A stretch of 55,871 nt of DNA from CAYGUK01 sp964352985 (lineage in GTDB: Bacteria > Pseudomonadota > Gammaproteobacteria > JAHCLG01). Below the pieces are notes generated by a model. That model saw only the letters and a list, made by a program, of their open reading frames with translations, was not told the DNA's origin and did not search any database. The position numbers were made by a program, and so were the translations under genes. The stretch is taken from positions 1-55,871 of the forward strand of contig CAYGUK010000011.1 of NCBI GenBank assembly GCA_964352985.1. The letters run 5' to 3'. Of the stretch, positions 17,337 through 25,776 are shown piece after piece; the first letter of the stretch is position 1; every line of letters starts with the position of its first letter.

Positions 17337-18776
17337 ATGGCCGTCGTTGCACCTAATTTTCAAGAATATCTAGAACATAATCTCACTGTAGCAGCCCCGC
17401 ATAATACTGGAGAATTCTCCGGGTGGCTAGCAAATCAACTTTTTTTTAACGCAGCTATACGGGATTGTCGTAATATTTTGAATCGAATGTGGAATAGGCT
17501 TTTCCAAACAAAATTCCCAATGCAACAATTTAGTGAAGTAGTGGTGGGTAATTGTTATGGGAATGATGAGGAAGGTTTTGGGCAAATAGCTGAATCAATA
17601 TTAAGAATTGCTATTGAAACTTGTTTTGATAAAGGGGTTGATAATGTTTATAAATTTAAACCTTGGTTACATAAAATATTAAGAGAATCACCATTTTCAC
17701 AAACTCATGATCCTGACGATGAAAAAGTTAAACGAATGTTTTTAGATGGCTTATTGTTTGCAACTGTTCAATATCAAGTGCGTAATGCAAAATCAGCAAT
17801 AATCGGAGAAAAAGCTCAATACCAAGGTAAACAAGTCGCTATTTATGATGCCGGTACAGAATTTCATAAAATGCGCCAAAATGAAATTCGATCAATGCTT
17901 AAGAAAAGACTCGGGATCCGAGATCAAATACTCGGTATTGCCGAGGTTGATGGTTTAACGATTGCAGAAATTGTTGATGATGAAGAAACTTGTGTTAGTT
18001 TACTTGAAGGCATCGTTAGGGAATATGAAGAATATTATCAAAAAATAATCATTGGAAAATTTCTACAAGATTTTGCAACTATACCCGATGAAGCACAATT
18101 AGGTAGATTTCGACGTGGTAGTGTCAGGGTTAAGCTTGCAAGTTTTGATGCAAGCCAAAAAAAAGAAGTTGGGGTTGAAAAAATATTGGCAAGAGTTTTT
18201 AATGTTGCAATAGGTAATTTTAAAGCTTTGGAATCAAAGTATTTAAAATACTTATCTCATGATTTTTGTCAAAGGTTTGCATTTAGAGCTTTTCTATGTG
18301 ATCAGTTATTCAGAAATGTTGCTATTGATAAAGCACCAGATTTTCATGCCTTGTTAAAAGGATCATTACGAAAAGTAGATAGTGGTAGCCGTAACGCGCA
18401 TTTTAAACAAAAATCTCAATCGGTTATTGTAGTTAGACCGATTCAAGAAGATGAAAGTGAACAAAAGAGACGGCGAGCGACAGTAGGCACTACTGGATTA
18501 TACAAGCAAGATCAAATGTTAAGAAGAGTGATGACGACACTGCCTGGAGCACAAGCTTTGGAAGCAACACTCGCCCCTTTAGGACTAGGTGAAGAAGATG
18601 AAGATGATGATGACCAACTCACATTGGAACTTGAAGCCTTAACTCCGCAAGCGGTAATACAACCATCTGGATCAACAAGTACTACTACTTCAAGAGATTC
18701 TAGTAGCGAAGATCTAGACGGAGAAGAAGAACAGCAGAGACGTAGCTTTACACCTGGAGCGAAAAATAAAGAATAA
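17337..18776 (+). CDS. Orphan protein with acidic and Ser/Thr-rich C-terminal tail, possible effector
   Basis: A 479-residue product of no family that I recognise. No signal peptide or membrane helix is seen. Residues 1-360 look like a helical globular domain. Residues about 365-400 are basic (KRRRATVG). The tail from about 420 holds an acidic run (GEEDEDDDD), then Ser/Thr repeats (SGSTSTTTSRDSSS) and an acidic EEE motif followed by a polar, positively charged end. Tails with Glu blocks and short polar residues are typical of Dot/Icm (type IVB) effectors in Legionellales, which is my inference here; no secretion genes lie in the window. The ribosome binding site GAGGAG is strong, and a perfect bidirectional terminator follows. 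Confidence 0.7.
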   Translation: MAVVAPNFQEYLEHNLTVAAPHNTGEFSGWLANQLFFNAAIRDCRNILNRMWNRLFQTKFPMQQFSEVVVGNCYGNDEEGFGQIAESILRIAIETCFDKGVDNVYKFKPWLHKILRESPFSQTHDPDDEKVKRMFLDGLLFATVQYQVRNAKSAIIGEKAQYQGKQVAIYDAGTEFHKMRQNEIRSMLKKRLGIRDQILGIAEVDGLTIAEIVDDEETCVSLLEGIVREYEEYYQKIIIGKFLQDFATIPDEAQLGRFRRGSVRVKLASFDASQKKEVGVEKILARVFNVAIGNFKALESKYLKYLSHDFCQRFAFRAFLCDQLFRNVAIDKAPDFHALLKGSLRKVDSGSRNAHFKQKSQSVIVVRPIQEDESEQKRRRATVGTTGLYKQDQMLRRVMTTLPGAQALEATLAPLGLGEEDEDDDDQLTLELEALTPQAVIQPSGSTSTTTSRDSSSEDLDGEEEQQRRSFTPGAKNKE

Positions 18777-18802
18777 TTAAAGTCTTTATAAAACAAAAAA
18801 AT

Positions 18803-18837
18803 AATCACACTTTAAAATATCATTTTAAAGTGTGATT
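18803..18837. terminator. Bidirectional terminator hairpin
   Basis: A perfect 16-base inverted repeat (AATCACACTTTAAAAT, loop ATC, ATTTTAAAGTGTGATT) sits between two convergent genes. A-rich sequence on its left side gives a U-run for the minus-strand transcript. It can end both the orphan gene at its left and the GST gene at its right. Confidence 0.75.
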
Positions 18838-18843
18838 AATAAT

Positions 18844-19521
18844 TTACTCAACAATACTGCGACCTTTTGCAATTTTACTTGCTTTATCATCACTATCATT
18901 TTTTAATTCAGTCGGTTCAGGTATACAAATACCTCTTTGCACAGCATCTCTTGACGCGATTAAATCAAGCCATCGTTGTAAGTTTGATAATCCACTGACA
19001 TCAATTCCTGACCATTCATGAATTCGTACCCAAGGCCAAGTAGCAATATCCGCAATAGAATAGTCGCCCGCAATATATTCATGTTGACTTAATTGATGAT
19101 CTAATACTTCATATAAGCGACGAGCTTCTTTTTGATAACGTTCAATCGCATATGGAATGGTTTCACTGGCATAACGATAAAAAACATTGGCTTGACCTTG
19201 CATCGGACCCACACCTGACATTTGAAACATTAGCCATTGTAAAACTTGAGAACGAGCTTTGGTTTCTTTTGGTAACAATTTACCTGTTTTTTCTGCGAGA
19301 TAAAATAATATCGCCCCAGATTCAAATACTGCAAAGTCATCATTTTCATGATCGATAATTGCAGGTATGCGGCCATTAGGATTGATTTGTAAAAACCAAT
19401 CTTGTTTTTGTTCTCGCTCGCTTAAATGAATTGGGTGAACTTCATATGGAATACCAATTTCTTCTAGCATTATTGAGGTTTTATAACCATTAGGTGTCGA
19501 CGATGTGTAGAGTGTGATCAT
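18844..19521 (-). CDS. yfcG: YfcG-like glutathione S-transferase / disulfide-bond oxidoreductase
   Basis: Cytosolic glutathione-dependent disulfide reductase of the Nu-class GST family. The N-terminal thioredoxin fold begins MITLYTSSTPNGYKTS, carrying the TPNG segment whose Thr and Asn hold the glutathione thiol in YfcG. The glutathione site continues with NPNGRIPAI and FESGAILFYLAEKTG. The helical C-terminal domain contains the YSIADIATWPWV box. Its 225 residues are usual for the group. It stands alone, convergent with the orphan gene and divergent from hemE. Confidence 0.88.
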   Translation of the reverse strand: MITLYTSSTPNGYKTSIMLEEIGIPYEVHPIHLSEREQKQDWFLQINPNGRIPAIIDHENDDFAVFESGAILFYLAEKTGKLLPKETKARSQVLQWLMFQMSGVGPMQGQANVFYRYASETIPYAIERYQKEARRLYEVLDHQLSQHEYIAGDYSIADIATWPWVRIHEWSGIDVSGLSNLQRWLDLIASRDAVQRGICIPEPTELKNDSDDKASKIAKGRSIVE

Positions 19522-19651
19522 TGAATTCTCCGAAATGTTGAAATTATTAATGACTTGATTAAATAATGAGGATCATACCAAGCTGTATCATTTATTTAAA
19601 TCCATTATTCGATATAATACGATAATTTATTCAATGAGCAGGTAGGTATTC

Positions 19652-20695
19652 ATGGAAAATGATAATGTCATTCGCGCGTTACTCGGCGAAAAAGTTACAA
19701 GAACGCCCATCTGGTTGATGCGTCAAGCTGGTCGTTATTTACCTGAATATCGTGAGCTACGAAAAACTGCAGGTTCTTTTATGGCGATGTGCCAAAATCC
19801 TGAATTAGCTTGTCAAATCACATTACAACCAATTCAACGTTTTGATCTTGATGCTGCAATTATATTTTCCGATATTTTAACCATACCAGACGCGATGGGC
19901 TTGGGATTATATTTTGTTGAAAATGAAGGACCAAAATTTCATCATCCCATACTCGATCAAAAAATGATAAAGCAATTAGAGCTTCCCGATGTAGAGGAAA
20001 AATTAAATTATGTTGCTAAAGCAATTAAATTAGTTTCTCATGAATTAAGAAATAAATTACCCTTATTTGGTTTTGCTGGTAGTCCTTGGACTGTCGCAAC
20101 TTACATGATAGAAAATGGTTCAAGCAAAACATTTCATAAAATCAAATCACTCATGTATCAATCCCCGACTGTATTACACGAATTATTAGTAAAGTTAGCG
20201 GAAGTCACGGCAAATTATTTAACCATGCAAATTAGAGCCGGTGCTAATTGTATTATGATTTTTGATACTTGGGGTGGGATTTTAAATCAAGCTTCTTATC
20301 AAGAATTTTCATTGCAATACATGAATCAAATTTTGCAAACAATTCCTCGCGAATTAAATGGACAGCGAATTCCTTGTGTATTTTTTTCAAAAAATTGTGG
20401 GGCTTATTTAGAGTTAATTGCTGATACAGGTGTGGATGCAATAAGTTTAGATTGGACAATCGATATGGCTGCTGCCGTAAAACGTGTGGGACAAAAAGTG
20501 GCGTTACAAGGAAATCTTGATCCTGCGGTATTATTAGCAAATAATGATGTGATTAAATTAGAAACGCAAAAAGTGTTAAAAGGCGCAGAGGGTGGAAAGG
20601 GGCATGTATTTAATTTAGGTCATGGCATTACACCTGAAATTAATCCAGATCATGTCGAATATTTGATAAGCATGGTTCATGGGGAAATAAAATAA
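19652..20695 (+). CDS. hemE: Uroporphyrinogen decarboxylase
   Basis: Decarboxylates the four acetate side chains of uroporphyrinogen III to give coproporphyrinogen III in haem synthesis. The family signature WLMRQAGRYLPEYRELR is at the N-terminus, the catalytic Asp is in IIFSDILTIPDAMG, and GFAGSPWTVATYM is conserved. The length of 347 residues is normal. AGGTAGG precedes the start. A good -10 hexamer (TATAAT, 19613-19618) lies 34 bases upstream, with no obvious -35. It is monocistronic. Confidence 0.96.
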   Translation: MENDNVIRALLGEKVTRTPIWLMRQAGRYLPEYRELRKTAGSFMAMCQNPELACQITLQPIQRFDLDAAIIFSDILTIPDAMGLGLYFVENEGPKFHHPILDQKMIKQLELPDVEEKLNYVAKAIKLVSHELRNKLPLFGFAGSPWTVATYMIENGSSKTFHKIKSLMYQSPTVLHELLVKLAEVTANYLTMQIRAGANCIMIFDTWGGILNQASYQEFSLQYMNQILQTIPRELNGQRIPCVFFSKNCGAYLELIADTGVDAISLDWTIDMAAAVKRVGQKVALQGNLDPAVLLANNDVIKLETQKVLKGAEGGKGHVFNLGHGITPEINPDHVEYLISMVHGEIK

Positions 20696-20841
20696 ACGAA
20701 GAACCCTCCATGGTTCCTTCTAAACACCTCAACAAACTACCTATTTGCTCTCAGGCATTTCAGTAGTTAAAGTTAACACTCTATTGGCACGGGAGTAGTT
20801 TAGCTGTGTTATATTATATCGTTATAACCCAAAAATAACAG

Positions 20842-20864
20842 TCCGTAAAAATACGGATTTTATT
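20842..20864 (+). terminator. Rho-independent terminator downstream of hemE
   Basis: Stem TCCGTA (20842-20847) pairs with TACGGA (20852-20857) around an AAAA loop and is followed by TTTTATT. It is about 145 bases past the hemE stop. A weaker hairpin (GAAGAACC with GGTTCCTTC) lies immediately after hemE at about 20698-20720. Confidence 0.55.
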
Positions 20865-20901
20865 AACCTATTGATTTGAAATGATTTAAGATAAGTTTGT
20901 T

Positions 20902-21393
20902 TTAGCCTAGTTTAGGATAATCACAAAATAATAATTTTGAATTATCTCGATCAATGTCTTGCCAATGATCTGTGTTAAATTCAATGGCAACGATACCACA
21001 AGTCGGTAAATTATCTAACCGAATGTTAGCCAAAGTGTTAGCAACAATCGTGAAATCAGGATTATGTCCAAATACTAATACCGAATTTAATTCATCTGAA
21101 AAAGATTTAATAATACTAATAATACCATTGCAATCCAGCATATAGATTCTTTCATCAATTTCAATTTGTTGTTCGGCATAATGAATATGGGCGGCGATAA
21201 TATTTGCTGTTGTAAATGCTCTGACAGCAGGACTTGAAATAATTTTATCAATGGCAATGTTGCGTTTTTTTAATCTATCACCCATCATCGGCGCATCTTC
21301 TTTTCCTCGATGATTTAACGGTCTTTGAATATCAGTGATACTATCGTCACTCCAACTAGATTTAGCATGACGATTTAATAGTAATGTTTTCAT
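20902..21393 (-). CDS. SixA-like phosphohistidine phosphatase
   Basis: Small histidine phosphatase with the RHG-type motif as RHAKSSW at residues 8-14; His9 is the phosphate acceptor. The second catalytic His lies in VLVFGHNPDF. In E. coli, SixA removes phosphate from phosphohistidine in phosphorelay or PTS proteins. At 163 residues it has the family's length. It is the third gene of an overlapping operon with DUF4956 and HlyD-type genes (ATGA overlap), so its substrate may belong to that system. Confidence 0.85.
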   Translation of the reverse strand: MKTLLLNRHAKSSWSDDSITDIQRPLNHRGKEDAPMMGDRLKKRNIAIDKIISSPAVRAFTTANIIAAHIHYAEQQIEIDERIYMLDCNGIISIIKSFSDELNSVLVFGHNPDFTIVANTLANIRLDNLPTCGIVAIEFNTDHWQDIDRDNSKLLFCDYPKLG

Positions 21394-21893
21394 AATGGCG
21401 TACTCATGTCTTCTTCAGTTGAGGATTCATCGTCTATTTTAGTTTCTTCTTCTGCTTTATCGGTATTAAAAAAGTTTAGAATAAAAACTAAAGAAGAAAT
21501 AACTAATGTAAAGGTTATTGCGAGTTCATAATATTGAATCCCGCAAGCCATGCCGATAGCAATGCCCGCAAAAATAAAAATTAAATCACCTGGTCCTTTC
21601 GAGGCATTGCGAAATCTGACTAAATGTAACATCCCAACTAACGCAAAAGCCCGTGCCAAGTTTGTTCCGACTAGTATCATTATCATCGAAACAATCGCTG
21701 CAATTAATACCATGGTCGTAATAAACGTGTGGTATTGTTTTATTTTCATTTGTTTGGGAAGAGTTGACGTGAACACTTTGGCACAGATATAAGATAACAA
21801 GGCTGCCAGAATTAATGTAAACACAACACCCGGAATAGAAATGGGTAACGCAACGCCACTACCGAAAATGGAGGTTAAATTAAAAGAATTCAT
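21390..21893 (-). CDS. DUF4956 family inner-membrane protein
   Basis: Polytopic protein with about four membrane helices (about residues 18-42, 58-80, 85-100, 110-150). The core stretch ARAFALVGMLHLVRFRNASKGPGDLIFIFAGIAIGMACG, cited here only in outline, carries the conserved LVRFR and FIFAGIAIG elements of DUF4956. The acidic cytoplasmic tail (EEETKIDDESSTEED) is notable. The function of this family is not established; members are often beside VTC-type or CotH-like proteins. It overlaps both neighbours by ATGA, which implies obligate co-expression with the HlyD-type and SixA-like proteins. Confidence 0.75.
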   Translation of the reverse strand: MNSFNLTSIFGSGVALPISIPGVVFTLILAALLSYICAKVFTSTLPKQMKIKQYHTFITTMVLIAAIVSMIMILVGTNLARAFALVGMLHLVRFRNASKGPGDLIFIFAGIAIGMACGIQYYELAITFTLVISSLVFILNFFNTDKAEEETKIDDESSTEEDMSTPL

Positions 21894-22939
21894 TTTATTT
21901 CCTTAAGTCTACTATCAATGGTAACAATTGCAGACATGCCTGCTTTTAAGCTTGATATAACATCATCTGGACCAAGTAAATTAATGATCACCGGAAAACG
22001 TTGCACTGTTCTAACATATTCACCATATTTAGCAGGAAACGCACTGTCATTAATCACCATTTGGCTTGCAGGAGAAAAACGAGCGATAATGCCTTGTAAG
22101 GTTTTTTCAGGAAATGCATCGACTTTAATAATGACAGGTTGTCCCGTTTTTAAAAATTGAATTTCAGTTTCTGGAAAATTGGCATTTATCCAGAGTTGAG
22201 TTAAATCAACCAAAAACATTATCGATTTGCCAGAAGCTAAATATTCACCTGTATTGGCAACAACATTACTCACCACACCATCTGCTGGTGCTTTAATAAT
22301 GGTATTATTTATTTGCATTTCCATCTCTGAGGATTTAATTTCTGCATTGCTGAGTTCTGCAAGCAATTGGGCTTTTTTAAATTGAAAGGAAGCTAAATAA
22401 GATCGTGCATTGGCAATGCTTTGCTCTAATTCTAAAATTCTTTCGTTATTTTCCAGGGATTTGGCATGATGTTCGTCGAGTAAATTTTGTGAAACCGTAT
22501 TACTCTTTTTTAGAGAATTGTAACGTTTTAATTCTTGATCTAAATATTGCTGTTGATCAATTTTAGCTTGATATTGATGGTTGAGTGCTTTTAATTTATT
22601 AGCTTGTTGTTCTTTTGTTAGAGAAATCATTTTCATTTGTGATTTAATTCTATCAATATTTGCCAAGGCAGTTTTTAGTTCTAAGACATAAAGGGTTTTG
22701 TCAATAATTGCTAATACATCGCCTTTTTTTACTGGTTGGAAATTTTTAACATTGATTTTTTGAATGGTACCTGCGACATTATTGGTGACAACCATTGTTT
22801 TAGCATGCACATATGCGTCATTGGTGGATTGGATATAACGACCTCTTGTATACCAGAGGAAGGTGAATCCTAAGATTAATGCAATGAGAATAAGGCCAAT
22901 AATCCAAGCAACTAATTTTCTTGATCTTTCCATGTTCAA
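21890..22939 (-). CDS. HlyD/EmrA-type membrane fusion protein
   Basis: Periplasmic adaptor anchored by one membrane helix at about residues 11-29. The first lipoyl half begins at VTNNVAGTIQKINVKNFQPVKKGD. A long coiled-coil hairpin covers about residues 85-205. The second lipoyl half (IIKAPADGVVSNVVANTGEYL) and a beta-barrel domain follow. The 349 residues are typical of EmrA-like adaptors. No MFS, ABC or RND transporter is adjacent; the partners are DUF4956 and SixA-like proteins. It is divergent from the basic histone-like gene. Confidence 0.85.
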   Translation of the reverse strand: MNMERSRKLVAWIIGLILIALILGFTFLWYTRGRYIQSTNDAYVHAKTMVVTNNVAGTIQKINVKNFQPVKKGDVLAIIDKTLYVLELKTALANIDRIKSQMKMISLTKEQQANKLKALNHQYQAKIDQQQYLDQELKRYNSLKKSNTVSQNLLDEHHAKSLENNERILELEQSIANARSYLASFQFKKAQLLAELSNAEIKSSEMEMQINNTIIKAPADGVVSNVVANTGEYLASGKSIMFLVDLTQLWINANFPETEIQFLKTGQPVIIKVDAFPEKTLQGIIARFSPASQMVINDSAFPAKYGEYVRTVQRFPVIINLLGPDDVISSLKAGMSAIVTIDSRLKEIK

Positions 22940-23008
22940 CCTATGTTGTTAAAAAAACGATTTTCGGTATACTGCTCTTGGCATCAAATACATTATAGGA
23001 GAAATCAT

Positions 23009-23437
23009 ATGCCTCGTGCAAAAGCTAGTTCCAATGGTAATCAAAGTAAATTACAACAGGATTATAAAAAAGCGAAAGAATTAATTAAATCGCTACAAAA
23101 AGAAATCAAAGAAATGACCGCGCTGCAAAGAAAATCTGTTAGCGAGATGAAAAAAGTATTTGATGTACAGTTAATGGTGGCCGCAGAAACAGCTTATGAC
23201 ACAGGCTTTAATGATGCGTTAGATGAATTAGAACATTTCACTGCTGCACGTGATCAGTATTTATTACGTTGTGAAGCGCAATTTGAAAAAGAGTATGCGA
23301 AACAATTAAGTCAATCACACGATAAAAAAAGAGTGGCAAGTAGCAAAAAATCAACTTCAAAGAAAAAATCTACAACAAAGAAAAAAACGACTAACTCAAA
23401 AAAAACGGCGAAAAAGAAAGAAACTGAAAACGTTTAA
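23009..23437 (+). CDS. Small protein with histone H1-like Lys-rich tail
   Basis: A frame opens at 22943, but AGGAGA at about 22998-23003 is placed for the ATG at 23009 (142 residues). Residues about 10-60 form a charged coiled coil (LQQDYKKAKELIKSLQKEIKEM). A mixed helical part follows to about 100, and then a tail of about 40 residues made almost only of Lys, Ser and Thr (SKKSTSKKKSTTKKKTT) like bacterial histone-H1-type proteins. This suggests nucleic-acid binding, possibly nucleoid compaction. It is 24 bases ahead of an esterase gene, perhaps in one transcript. Confidence 0.7.
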   Translation: MPRAKASSNGNQSKLQQDYKKAKELIKSLQKEIKEMTALQRKSVSEMKKVFDVQLMVAAETAYDTGFNDALDELEHFTAARDQYLLRCEAQFEKEYAKQLSQSHDKKRVASSKKSTSKKKSTTKKKTTNSKKTAKKKETENV

Positions 23438-23460
23438 TCCCTCAAAAAGGAAATGTCGCC

Positions 23461-24393
23461 ATGATCGATAAAGATATGCAAGAGTTTCTCTATAAATATC
23501 AGGCCTTAAATATTCCTGATTTATCTGAGATGACGGTCGATCAAGCTAGAATGTCAGTATTAAAACTACAGACTATTTTAAATTTGCCACCAAGCATTGA
23601 AATCGCAAAGGTCATTGATATTGATTTATCTGGGCCTAATGGCACATTTCCGATTCGAATATATTCACCACAAACTCAAACTCGTTTACCCGCAATGTTA
23701 TTTTTTCATGGGGGCGGATATTTTCGTGGCAATATTGATCAATCGGATCATTTTTGCCGGTTATTTACAAGAGAAACCAATTGTATAGTAATTTCTGTTG
23801 GATACCATTTAGCTCCAGAATTTAAATTTCCCGCCGCCTTGGAAGATGGATATGTTGCCTTAAATTGGATGGTTGAACACGCGGATGATTATCAAATTGA
23901 TACAGATAAAATAATTATTAGCGGAGAAAGTTCTGGTGCAAATTTAGCAACAGTGATTTCGCTAATGGCGAGAGACAGAGGTGGGCCAAAAATATTTTAT
24001 CAACTATTAATTCATCCTCCAGTTGATAGTGATATTGAGAATAAACTTGATATTCCTGAAGATAAACAATATTTAATTTCAAAGTCCGCGATGAAATGGA
24101 TTGAAAATGTTTATTTAAACGGACCAGAAGATTTACAAAATCCCTATCTTGCGCCATTAAAAGCCGAGAGTTTAGCAAACTTACCGAATGCTCATGTTGT
24201 AACAGTCGAATTTGATCCTTTAACCGAAGAAGCATTGCAATATATTGAACGACTAAAATCATCAGGAGTAAGTGTGACCCATGCGCATTATTCTGGTTTG
24301 ATACATGGTTTTGGCATGTTATATGGAATGGTCGATAGAGCAACAAAAGCGATTGAAGAAATAATTAATCATATGAAAAAGATTATTAATTAA
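23461..24393 (+). CDS. Alpha/beta hydrolase, hormone-sensitive-lipase-type esterase
   Basis: Cytosolic carboxylesterase of family IV. The oxyanion-hole motif HGGG is at residues 83-86, the nucleophile elbow GESSG at 155-159 (Ser157), the acid residue in VEFDPLTEEA, and the catalytic His in LIHGFG near residue 284. The usual GDSAG is changed to GESSG, which still keeps the Ser. Length of 310 residues is normal. A strong terminator follows within 55 bases. Confidence 0.88.
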   Translation: MIDKDMQEFLYKYQALNIPDLSEMTVDQARMSVLKLQTILNLPPSIEIAKVIDIDLSGPNGTFPIRIYSPQTQTRLPAMLFFHGGGYFRGNIDQSDHFCRLFTRETNCIVISVGYHLAPEFKFPAALEDGYVALNWMVEHADDYQIDTDKIIISGESSGANLATVISLMARDRGGPKIFYQLLIHPPVDSDIENKLDIPEDKQYLISKSAMKWIENVYLNGPEDLQNPYLAPLKAESLANLPNAHVVTVEFDPLTEEALQYIERLKSSGVSVTHAHYSGLIHGFGMLYGMVDRATKAIEEIINHMKKIIN

Positions 24394-24422
24394 TATTTTT
24401 TACATGTATTAAACCAAACAAA

Positions 24423-24450
24423 AAACCCAATCTGAAATTGGGTTTTTTGT
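24423..24450 (+). terminator. Rho-independent terminator after esterase gene
   Basis: Stem AAACCCAAT (24423-24431) pairs with ATTGGGTTT (24437-24445) around a five-base loop, followed by a T-run. The A-run on the other side may also serve the convergent minus-strand gene that ends at 24492. Confidence 0.75.
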
Positions 24451-24491
24451 TTTATGAAACGAATACATTTAGTTAGAAACCATAAAATAAA

Positions 24492-24902
24492 TTATGGGAT
24501 AGAACGACTAACTGTTGTATCTGTTGGCACAGGTATACTGCGACTTGTTGTCGTTGATGACGGTGGGCGCCATCTTCTGGGAATCGAACGACTCACCGTT
24601 GTGCTGGAAGGTCCAGGAATAGGACGACTCACTGTTGTTCTAGGTGGTGGGTAGGGTATTGATCTACTCACGGTCGTTGATGGTGGTGGCCCATAATATC
24701 TTCGATAATGATGATATATAGGCGGCGGTACGGGGCTGCTTACTGATGTTGTTGAGTAATAAACAGGTACCGGTGGATTTACATATGTTGTGCTATAGCC
24801 ATAACCGGATCCCCAATAACCATCATTTGCAAAATCATTGCAAGCACTTAAGCTAATACCTATTAATGAGATAGCCGCAATACCTATGACTTTTTTTAAC
24901 AT
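24492..24902 (-). CDS. Proline-rich lipoprotein with five SRSIP repeats
   Basis: The signal peptide ends in lipobox LSAC with acylated Cys21. The mature part is Tyr/Pro-rich (YWGSGYGYSTTY, PPPIYHHYRRYYGPPP) and then carries five copies of a (T)TxSR(S/P)IP motif spaced 11-14 residues apart with Pro-rich spacers, the last one ending the protein. I do not recognise a family. It is likely an outer-membrane-attached, extended surface or periplasmic protein. It lies 12 bases after a secreted-protein gene that ends with a similar TTRSKPIP motif, so the two probably work together. Confidence 0.75.
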   Translation of the reverse strand: MLKKVIGIAAISLIGISLSACNDFANDGYWGSGYGYSTTYVNPPVPVYYSTTSVSSPVPPPIYHHYRRYYGPPPSTTVSRSIPYPPPRTTVSRPIPGPSSTTVSRSIPRRWRPPSSTTTSRSIPVPTDTTVSRSIP

Positions 24903-24914
24903 GATGTTTAGCCT

Positions 24915-25361
24915 TTATTTAATTTGTTCGAGAAATTTTGGGATAGGTTTACTTCTTGTTGTTTGAGCACCTTTAACCATAGCGTTGGCACTACTACTAC
25001 TTGTTGAACAGCCAGGATGATCAACAAGATAAGTTCTAGATTGTGGATCCCATGCATAGACAGTGACTGAAGTGAAAGCAGGACAATATAAATCCATAAA
25101 ATCATATCCTGAATCTAATAATTGGATATTAGTTGGCGTTCCGCCATTGGAAATGGTGTAAGAACTACCTGCAGCAAAATAAGGGAAGCTGCCGGAATTT
25201 GCATAGTTTTGCCCATATTGAAATGTGGCAGCAATATATCTTTGATAGCCAGGATCAGTACTATTTCTGACTGGGACATCGGCTAGTGCGTTAGTTGCTA
25301 AACCCGCAGTTACAAGTAGTCCGATAGCAAGTGTTAGATTTTTTTTCAAAGACTTTTTCAT
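24915..25361 (-). CDS. Small secreted protein of unknown function
   Basis: A 148-residue product with a clear signal peptide (about residues 1-27, ending NALA). The mature part is rich in Tyr, Ser and Gly with two cysteines (YCPAFTS and HPGCSTS), probably forming a disulfide. Its C-terminus contains TTRSKPIPKF, resembling the repeat unit of the lipoprotein encoded next. No family is recognised. AAGGAG lies ahead of the start. A palindromic 21-base element lies about 240 bases upstream. Confidence 0.7.
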   Translation of the reverse strand: MKKSLKKNLTLAIGLLVTAGLATNALADVPVRNSTDPGYQRYIAATFQYGQNYANSGSFPYFAAGSSYTISNGGTPTNIQLLDSGYDFMDLYCPAFTSVTVYAWDPQSRTYLVDHPGCSTSSSSANAMVKGAQTTRSKPIPKFLEQIK

Positions 25362-25776
25362 ATTTACTCCTTAAATTAATATTCTATGATTTCGTTGTTT
25401 GAAAGTCAGCGCTAATTTAGCTTAATCAAATACAAACAACAATGATTAATGTGTAACATTTCTTTTACATGAAATGTGATAGCCAGATAATTCGATACTA
25501 AAGGGGATTGAATGCTCGAAAAATAAGGTGAAAATCATAATCAATAGTTATATTAGTATTTGAAAAAGATAAGAAAAATTATTTTGTAACTAAATTGATA
25601 TGTATTGTAACGTTTGGTTACAATTTATTTTATTTATTATAAAAAATAATGATTAATAAATTACTTAGATGTAAAATATGCGTCGTTCCAGATAATGAAC
25701 GATTATATAATAGTTTTTTTAAAACAATAAAAACCAACTGTTCAGCTTACATTGCATTCAGAAAATAATAATATTA
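25362..25776. other. AT-rich intergenic region with a palindromic element
   Basis: These 415 bases separate two minus-strand genes and should hold the promoter for the secreted-protein/lipoprotein pair. No frame is credible. The one distinct element is the inverted repeat at 25604-25624. Confidence 0.5.
25604..25624. promoter_or_regulatory. Palindromic operator-like element
   Basis: ATTGTAAC and GTTACAAT form perfect eight-base arms around a five-base centre (GTTTG), lying about 240 bases upstream of the secreted-protein start. A half-site-like TTGTAAC also occurs at 25584-25590. Such symmetry fits a dimeric regulator site; no regulator is identified. A T-run suited to a terminator does not follow directly. 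Confidence 0.35.

Noticed and set aside
24454..24654. A plus-strand frame with VERLTVV-type repeats
   Set aside because: It is the reverse complement of the SRSIP repeats of the minus-strand lipoprotein, which has a signal peptide and lipobox; the plus-strand frame has no such support.
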